From contig NZ_LBCQ02000004.1 in the NCBI RefSeq assembly GCF_001014615.2, forward strand, positions 124,001 through 188,000: a stretch of 64,000 nt of DNA. Direction: 5' to 3'. The stretch comes from Aquamicrobium sp. LC103 (lineage in GTDB: Bacteria; Pseudomonadota; Alphaproteobacteria; Rhizobiales; Rhizobiaceae). The notes beneath the pieces were generated by a model. It worked only from the letters and a program-made list of their open reading frames with translations, was not told the origin of the DNA and did not search any database. A program made the translations under genes and the position numbers. Positions 59,287 to 64,000 of the stretch are shown in pieces; within the stretch, counting starts at the first letter, position 1; each line of letters starts with the position of its first letter.

Positions 59287-59970
59287 TCAGCGCGCCGCGG
59301 CGAAGATCAGGCTTTCGGCCATTTCGACGGTGAGTTCGTCGAAATGCGAGATCACGCGGGACGGTTCGAATTCGCGCACATGGCGGTCGGTATAGCCGAA
59401 ATCGACGGCGACGACGGGGATGCCGGCGGCCTTGGCCGTGTCGATGTCGGTCTGCGAATCGCCGATCATGATCGCATGACGCCGGTCGCCGCCCGCCTTC
59501 TCGATGGTCGAGAGCAGGTGACGGGGATCGGGCTTGCGGAAAGCGAAGGTGTCGGCGCCGCAGATCGCCTCGAATCGGTGGTCGAGCCCGAGCGCGCTGA
59601 TCAGCGCCGTGGAGAGCTTTTCGTATTTGTTGGTGCAGACGGCGGCGATGTAGCCCGCCGCCTCGAAACGGTCGAGTGCGTCGACGACGCCGGGATAGGG
59701 CATCGAGCCGCCCGGTATGTTGTCGCCGTAGTGCGACAGGAAGGCGGCCTGCAGCTCGTCGAGCTGTCGTTCCGCCAACGTCTTCTGCTGGGCGGCGAAG
59801 GCGCGCTCGATCATGACGCGGCCGCCCATGCCGACGAAACGGCGCAGGGCCGTCTGCTCGGCCCTGATCAGCCCGGCGATCTCCAGGCAGTGATTCAGGC
59901 TGGCAAGCAGATCGGGGGCGGTGTCGATCAGGGTACCGTCGAGGTCGAACACGACGATCGGCTTTGTCAT
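59287..59970 (-). CDS. gph: Phosphoglycolate phosphatase (HAD family)
   Basis: A 227-residue HAD phosphatase that removes phosphate from 2-phosphoglycolate formed in DNA repair or photorespiration-like reactions. HAD motif 1 is VVFDLDGTLIDTAPDL, motif 2 VCTNKYEK, and motif 4 MIGDSQTDIDTAKAAG. ATG at 59970 is chosen because the motif lies at its N terminus (MTKPIVVFDLDG); the upstream frame is not family-like. It is 68 bases upstream of the tRNA-Val gene on the same strand. Confidence 0.92.
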   Translation of the reverse strand: MTKPIVVFDLDGTLIDTAPDLLASLNHCLEIAGLIRAEQTALRRFVGMGGRVMIERAFAAQQKTLAERQLDELQAAFLSHYGDNIPGGSMPYPGVVDALDRFEAAGYIAAVCTNKYEKLSTALISALGLDHRFEAICGADTFAFRKPDPRHLLSTIEKAGGDRRHAIMIGDSQTDIDTAKAAGIPVVAVDFGYTDRHVREFEPSRVISHFDELTVEMAESLIFAAAR

Positions 59971-60164
59971 CTCGTTTTTTCCGTTGGTTTGAAAGATGCG
60001 CATGGATAACCCGCGTTCCTCGCCGCGGCAAGGTTCCGCGACCATCGGGCAGCGGGACCGACTGTGGCAGCAAGGCCACATCTCGCGGCGCGCGCACCGT
60101 TCGGCGGGCTCCGGCGGGCAACGCTGCAACATTCTCGCCATTTTCCCTGCCTAGCCCGGCTGAC

Positions 60165-60500
60165 ATGGAACGTCTGAGGTCCGTCCTGATCCTGATCATC
60201 GCCTGCGCGGCCGTTTTCGGCCCGGCGCTGTCGGCCGCGCACGCCCATCAGAACGTCCGGTTCTGCGAGAAGCTGGCGCAGTTCCAACAGAAGGACGACG
60301 CGCGCGATACAGCGTCTTCCTCGACCGAGCATGCAACCGTCGTGCCGTGCGGCGGAGCCTGCGCCATTCTTCCCGAGGCGATGCGGTTCGGCGTGCCGGC
60401 CGTTGCTTCGGGCTACATCGACCGCAAGCCACAGGCCGAGGCGAGCAAGCTTTCCTTCCTTCCGGACCGACCTCCGCGCGGCCTGCTCCTTTCCGCCTGA
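60165..60500 (+). CDS. Small exported hypothetical protein
   Basis: A 111-residue protein with an N-terminal signal-like segment (MERLRSVLILIIACAAVFGPALSAAHA) and three Cys (RFCEK, VPCGGACAI). A His/Cys-containing mature part could bind a metal, but I recognise no family. ATG at 60165; the ribosome-binding site is weak. It lies just upstream of a second L,D-transpeptidase. Confidence 0.55.
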   Translation: MERLRSVLILIIACAAVFGPALSAAHAHQNVRFCEKLAQFQQKDDARDTASSSTEHATVVPCGGACAILPEAMRFGVPAVASGYIDRKPQAEASKLSFLPDRPPRGLLLSA

Positions 60501-60581
60501 ACGGCCGATCGGCCAATCTTTTCATCGTTTTGCGGGCCACGCTTCCTGCGGTCGGCGAACCTGATCATATGAGTATCGAAA

Positions 60582-61310
60582 ATGTCCAAGCTTCATTCGG
60601 CCGCCCAGCGCGGATCCGGCCTCGTCGCCCGTCGCGCATTCCTCGTCGGGGCGGGCGCGCTCACCCTTTCCGGCTGTATGTCCACGCTTCGGAGCCCCCC
60701 GGCACCGGAGCCGGCGCCTCCGCCTCCGCCGCCCGCGAGGCCGCTGATGTACCAGGCGCTTCCCGAGGAGCAATTCTCCGTTCCCGCCGTCGACGTCTCG
60801 CAGATGGGGCCGCAATGGTGGCGTGAGGAAGTCGACTATCCCACCGCCGAGAAGCCCGGCACGCTCGTCGTCGATACGGCGGCGAAATATCTCTATCACG
60901 TGAAGCCCGGCGGACGGGCTATGCGCTACGGCATCGGCGTCGGTCGCGAAGGCTTCGCGTGGCAGGGGCGCGCCGTCGTCGCCTACAAGCGCGTCTGGCC
61001 GCGCTGGACGCCGCCGGATTCAATGGTCGAGCGCCAGCCGGAACTCGAACCCTACAGCATCGCCAATGGCGGTATGGATCCGGGGCCGACGAACCCGCTC
61101 GGCGCGCGCGCCCTCTACATTCACCAGAACGGGCGCGACACGCTCTATCGCGTCCACGGGACCCATCAGCCCTGGTCGATCGGCCGCGCCGTCTCGTCCG
61201 GCTGCATCCGCATGATCAATCAGGACGTCGTCCACCTGCACGGCAACGTCCGCGACGGCAGCCCGATCGTCGTCATCCACGATGGCGGCATCGAGGTCGC
61301 GGCCGCCTGA
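60582..61310 (+). CDS. L,D-transpeptidase (ErfK/YbiS/YcfS/YnhG type)
   Basis: A 242-residue enzyme with a likely Tat/lipoprotein N terminus ([17 protein letters not shown]; lipobox Cys) and a Pro-rich linker. YkuD motifs are [21 protein letters not shown] with the catalytic Cys208. Closer to the short ErfK/YbiS group than the large enzyme at 56-58 kb. Remodels peptidoglycan, possibly anchoring outer-membrane proteins. ATG at 60582 lacks a strong ribosome-binding site. Confidence 0.92.
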   Translation: MSKLHSAAQRGSGLVARRAFLVGAGALTLSGCMSTLRSPPAPEPAPPPPPPARPLMYQALPEEQFSVPAVDVSQMGPQWWREEVDYPTAEKPGTLVVDTAAKYLYHVKPGGRAMRYGIGVGREGFAWQGRAVVAYKRVWPRWTPPDSMVERQPELEPYSIANGGMDPGPTNPLGARALYIHQNGRDTLYRVHGTHQPWSIGRAVSSGCIRMINQDVVHLHGNVRDGSPIVVIHDGGIEVAAA

Positions 61311-61456
61311 GGCCCGGTCGCGGCGTCCCGGTCCCGGCGGCGGGCCCGGGACGCGCGCCACGCCCGCCGAAGGCATCGGCTTCGTCGCCACGGGCGCAAA
61401 AACATTTGCCCGTGGCCGTAAAACTGCTAGAGCGGGGCAGGGAGAAAGGCCTCGCG

Positions 61457-62152
61457 ATGGATGCAAGAACACTCAAGATTGAAGCCGCGCGCGTGGCGCT
61501 TTCGCATGTCAGGGACGGCATGAAGCTCGGAATCGGTTCCGGTTCCACCGCCGAGGAATTCGTGCGCGTGCTCGCCGTCGAGGTGGCGGCGGGGATGAAA
61601 ATCACAGGGGTGCCGACGTCGGAACGCACCGCGACGCTGTGCCGTGACCTCGGTGTGCCGCTGTCCACGCTCGACGAGATGCCGGCGCTCGACCTCACCA
61701 TCGACGGCGCGGACGAGATCGATCCGCAGCTGACGCTCGTCAAGGGCGGCGGCGGCGCGCTGTTGCGCGAAAAGATCGTGGCGGCGGCCTCCGATCGCAT
61801 GATCGTGATCGCCGACGCGTCGAAACTTGTGGATACGCTCGGCCGCTTTCCGCTGCCGATCGAGGTCAACCCGTTCGGGCTCAAGGCCACGGAACTGGCG
61901 ATTTCCCGCGCGGCGACCGCGCTCGGGCTTTCCGGGCCGCTGCAATTGAGGATGCGGGACGGCGCGCCGTTCCTCACCGACGGCGGTCATTTCATCATAG
62001 ACGCATCTTTTGGCCGCATTCCGGATACAAGAGCGCTGTCTGATGCTCTGCATGCCATTCCGGGCGTGGTCGAGCATGGTCTATTTCTGGGGATAGCGGA
62101 CGCTGCGGTGGTGGCGGACGCGGACGGCGTCAAAACCTTGCACGCCGCGTGA
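61457..62152 (+). CDS. rpiA: Ribose-5-phosphate isomerase A
   Basis: Interconverts ribose-5-phosphate and ribulose-5-phosphate in the pentose phosphate pathway. 231 residues with [43 protein letters not shown] and a C-terminal DASFGRIPD motif. ATG at 61457 follows GGGAGAAAGG. The order rpiA - DUF2059 - gor is common in alphaproteobacteria. Confidence 0.95.
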   Translation: MDARTLKIEAARVALSHVRDGMKLGIGSGSTAEEFVRVLAVEVAAGMKITGVPTSERTATLCRDLGVPLSTLDEMPALDLTIDGADEIDPQLTLVKGGGGALLREKIVAAASDRMIVIADASKLVDTLGRFPLPIEVNPFGLKATELAISRAATALGLSGPLQLRMRDGAPFLTDGGHFIIDASFGRIPDTRALSDALHAIPGVVEHGLFLGIADAAVVADADGVKTLHAA

Positions 62153-62175
62153 CAAAACAGGGAGCTTTCACGATC

Positions 62176-62712
62176 ATGATGCTGGTCAAATGCGCACGCC
62201 GGGCCGCTATGGCAGCAGTGCTCTTGGCGATGGCCCAAACCGCCCATGCGCAAGAGATTTCGGACAGCCATCTCGCCGCGGCGCGAGCGGCCATCGATTC
62301 GGTCGGCGCCACCGACGAGTTCGACCTTATCCTGCCGCGCGCCGCGCAGGCGCTGAAGGCGGAGCTGATACAAAAGAATCCGGACATGCAGTCGCTGATC
62401 TCGTCCACCGTCGACGAGAAGACGCTGGAACTGGCGAAGCGCCGTTCCGACCTGGAGCGCGAGGCGGCTCTCGCCTATGCCAAGGTCTTCAACGAGCAGC
62501 AGTTGAAGGAGATAGGCGAGTTCTACTCCTCCGACACCGGTCAGAAGCTGCTCGAAGACGGCCCGATCATCGCCCGCGAGGTCGGCCGCGCGGCCGAGAT
62601 CTGGCAGCGCGGCGTTGCGCGCGACCTTGCCCAGCAGGTTGCCGAGGTGCTTTCCAAGGCTGCCCCGACGGCAAATCTTCCCGAAGGGCAGGGCACGACC
62701 GCCAATCAGTGA
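62176..62712 (+). CDS. DUF2059 exported protein
   Basis: A 178-residue exported protein. Signal peptide MMLVKCARRAAMAAVLLAMAQTAHAQ, then a DUF2059 core (EAALAYAKVFNEQQLKEIGEFYSSDTGQKLLED). ATG at 62176 follows GGGAGC about 11 bases upstream; a GTG at 62149 overlapping the rpiA stop is an alternative. Function unknown; located between rpiA and gor. A terminator follows. Confidence 0.85.
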   Translation: MMLVKCARRAAMAAVLLAMAQTAHAQEISDSHLAAARAAIDSVGATDEFDLILPRAAQALKAELIQKNPDMQSLISSTVDEKTLELAKRRSDLEREAALAYAKVFNEQQLKEIGEFYSSDTGQKLLEDGPIIAREVGRAAEIWQRGVARDLAQQVAEVLSKAAPTANLPEGQGTTANQ

Positions 62713-62747
62713 TCCGCCTGGATCGACAGGTTCCGTTTCGAAGGATG

Positions 62748-62777
62748 GCCCGGACACCCGTTCCGGGCTTTTCTTTT
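62748..62777 (+). terminator. Intrinsic terminator after DUF2059 gene
   Basis: GCCCGGA-7 nt-TCCGGGC, a perfect 7-bp stem, followed by TTTTCTTTT. A clear rho-independent terminator ending the rpiA operon before gor. Confidence 0.85.
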
Positions 62778-62889
62778 GCCCGCGCGATGCTTAGGTCTTT
62801 GCCGGGCCACAACAGATTGGTGAGCATCGGAATAGCCGAAAATCGGATTCCACTTCGGCCCGATGCTACAGAAATTCCGGAGCAGGCGC

Positions 62890-64000
62890 ATGAGCGAGTT
62901 CGACTACGACCTTTTCGTGATCGGGGGAGGGTCGGGCGGCGTGCGCGCCGGCCGGGTGTCGGCGGCGCTGGGCAAGAAGGTGGCGATCGCCGAGGAGTAT
63001 CGCTTCGGCGGCACCTGCGTCATCCGCGGCTGCGTGCCGAAGAAGCTCTATGTCTATGCCTCGCAGTTTCCCGAACATTTCGAGGATTCGGCGGGATATG
63101 GCTGGACGGTCGGCGAAACGTCCTTCGACTGGCGTACGCTCGTCGCCAACAAGGACCGCGAGATCGCACGGCTCGAAGGGCTCTACCGCAAGGGGCTGGA
63201 AAATGCCGGCGCCGAGATATTCGAGAGCCGCGCCGTGCTCGACGACCGGCACACGGTCCGCATCGTCTCCGAGAACCGCACCGTCACCGCGCGCCATATA
63301 CTGATCGCGACCGGCGGGCGTCCCAACATGCACGAGGCGCTGCCCGGCAACGAATATTGCATCTCCTCCAACGAAGCCTTCGACCTTCCCGAACTGCCGA
63401 AGTCGATCGTGATCGCCGGCGGCGGTTATATCGCCGTCGAGTTCGCCAACATCTTCCACGGGCTCGGCGTGGAGACGACGCTGATCTATCGCGGCAAGGA
63501 AATTCTCGGCCGCTTCGACATGGACATGCGGCGCGGCGTTCACAGGGAGATGGAGAGGAAGGGCATCCGCATTCTCTGCCACACGATCTCGAAGGGCATC
63601 GTCAAGCGGCCCGACGGGCGCCTGGAGGTGAGGCTGTCTGACGACGAAATCATCGTCGCGGACCAGATGATGCTGGCGATCGGGCGCTCGCCGAATACGG
63701 AAGGGCTGGGGCTGGAGGCCGCCGGCGTGGAGACCGGGCCGATCGGCGAGATCGTCGTCGACGAGCTATCGCGCACCAATGTCGACAACATCTACGCCAT
63801 CGGCGACGTGACCAACCGCGTGCAGCTCACGCCGGTCGCGATCCACGAGGCGATGTGCTTCGTCGACACCGTCTTCAGGGACAGGCCGACGCCGCCCGAT
63901 TTCGATGCGATCGCGACGGCGGTCTTCTCGCAGCCGGAGATCGGCACGGTCGGGCTTTCCGAGGACGAGGCGGCCAAACGTTTCGACGAGCTCGAAATCT
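62890..64000 (+). CDS. gor: Glutathione-disulfide reductase (5' part)
   Basis: Reduces glutathione disulfide using NADPH and FAD. The gene runs off the window after about 370 codons. FAD motif FVIGGGSGGVRAGRVSA, redox pair in GGTCVIRGCVPKK, NADPH motif IAGGGYIAVEFANIFHGLG, and FAD motif 2 YAIGDVTNRVQLTPVA are present. ATG at 62890 is preceded by a weak GGAGCAGGCGC. The C-terminal dimer domain lies outside. Confidence 0.95.
   Translation, partial: MSEFDYDLFVIGGGSGGVRAGRVSAALGKKVAIAEEYRFGGTCVIRGCVPKKLYVYASQFPEHFEDSAGYGWTVGETSFDWRTLVANKDREIARLEGLYRKGLENAGAEIFESRAVLDDRHTVRIVSENRTVTARHILIATGGRPNMHEALPGNEYCISSNEAFDLPELPKSIVIAGGGYIAVEFANIFHGLGVETTLIYRGKEILGRFDMDMRRGVHREMERKGIRILCHTISKGIVKRPDGRLEVRLSDDEIIVADQMMLAIGRSPNTEGLGLEAAGVETGPIGEIVVDELSRTNVDNIYAIGDVTNRVQLTPVAIHEAMCFVDTVFRDRPTPPDFDAIATAVFSQPEIGTVGLSEDEAAKRFDELEI

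Overview
The window looks like a chromosome segment of an alphaproteobacterium of the order Hyphomicrobiales (Rhizobiales), most likely a Mesorhizobium/Phyllobacteriaceae-type organism. The reasons are high GC with strong third-position GC bias, the iron regulator RirA beside an hmuPSTUV haem uptake locus, a double-domain ALDH16-type aldehyde dehydrogenase next to deoC, an alpha-type PutA, and the order gph - L,D-transpeptidase - rpiA - DUF2059 - gor. The assignment is inference from gene content; no 16S gene is present.

Layout. 1-3 kb: 3' part of putA (window edge), carrying an in-frame REP-like palindrome. 3.3-11.1 kb: haem/iron locus, with hmuR, a small unknown gene and an IsdG-type haem monooxygenase on the minus strand, hmuP-S-T-U-V on the plus strand, and rirA converging on hmuV. 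TGA-N9-TCA iron-responsive (IRO) boxes lie in the hmuR/hmuP gap and upstream of rirA. 11.2-17 kb: GNAT, DUF445, phasin, FMN 2-hydroxyacid oxidase, two GSTs (one maleylacetoacetate isomerase-like) and a MarR/HpaR regulator. 17-32.5 kb: carbohydrate catabolism, with ALDH16 and deoC, then galM-dgoK divergent from a seven-gene-plus operon (DHDPS-family enzyme, enolase-superfamily enzyme, sugar ABC transporter, NAD epimerase/dehydrogenase, an IclR regulator fused to an SMP-30 lactonase, SDR). A perfect palindrome sits in the divergent promoter region. Together these could oxidise an imported sugar through lactone, acid and 2-keto-3-deoxy-acid stages; the substrate is not identified.

32.5-35.1 kb: small stress/signalling genes, then an AT-rich insert flanked by a 16-bp duplication of the 5' end of dusA. 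The insert holds five copies of a 10-bp motif but no integrase, and looks like the relic (or a minimal non-autonomous form) of a dusA-integrating mobile element. 35-45.7 kb: dusA, TauE/SafE permease, aspartic protease, cobT, histidine kinase, a nuclease-GST-uracil-DNA glycosylase mini-operon, Lrp regulator, glutamine amidotransferase, DNA alkylation repair protein and a 3-hydroxyisobutyrate dehydrogenase-like enzyme. 45.7-54.3 kb: polar amino acid ABC transporter, mobB, two drug/metabolite exporters, moaA, DUF971, PPOX flavoprotein, YnfA and a MarR regulator. 54.3-64 kb: alpha/beta hydrolase, rhodanese, two L,D-transpeptidases, small exported proteins, tRNA-Val(CAC), gph, rpiA, DUF2059 and the 5' part of gor (window edge).

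The strongest unusual signals are the dusA att-flanked remnant with its repeat array, the IclR-lactonase fusion with its candidate operator, the self-contained RirA/haem module, and the palindromic repeat translated inside putA. No CRISPR array, rRNA, complete insertion sequence or phage gene was seen.
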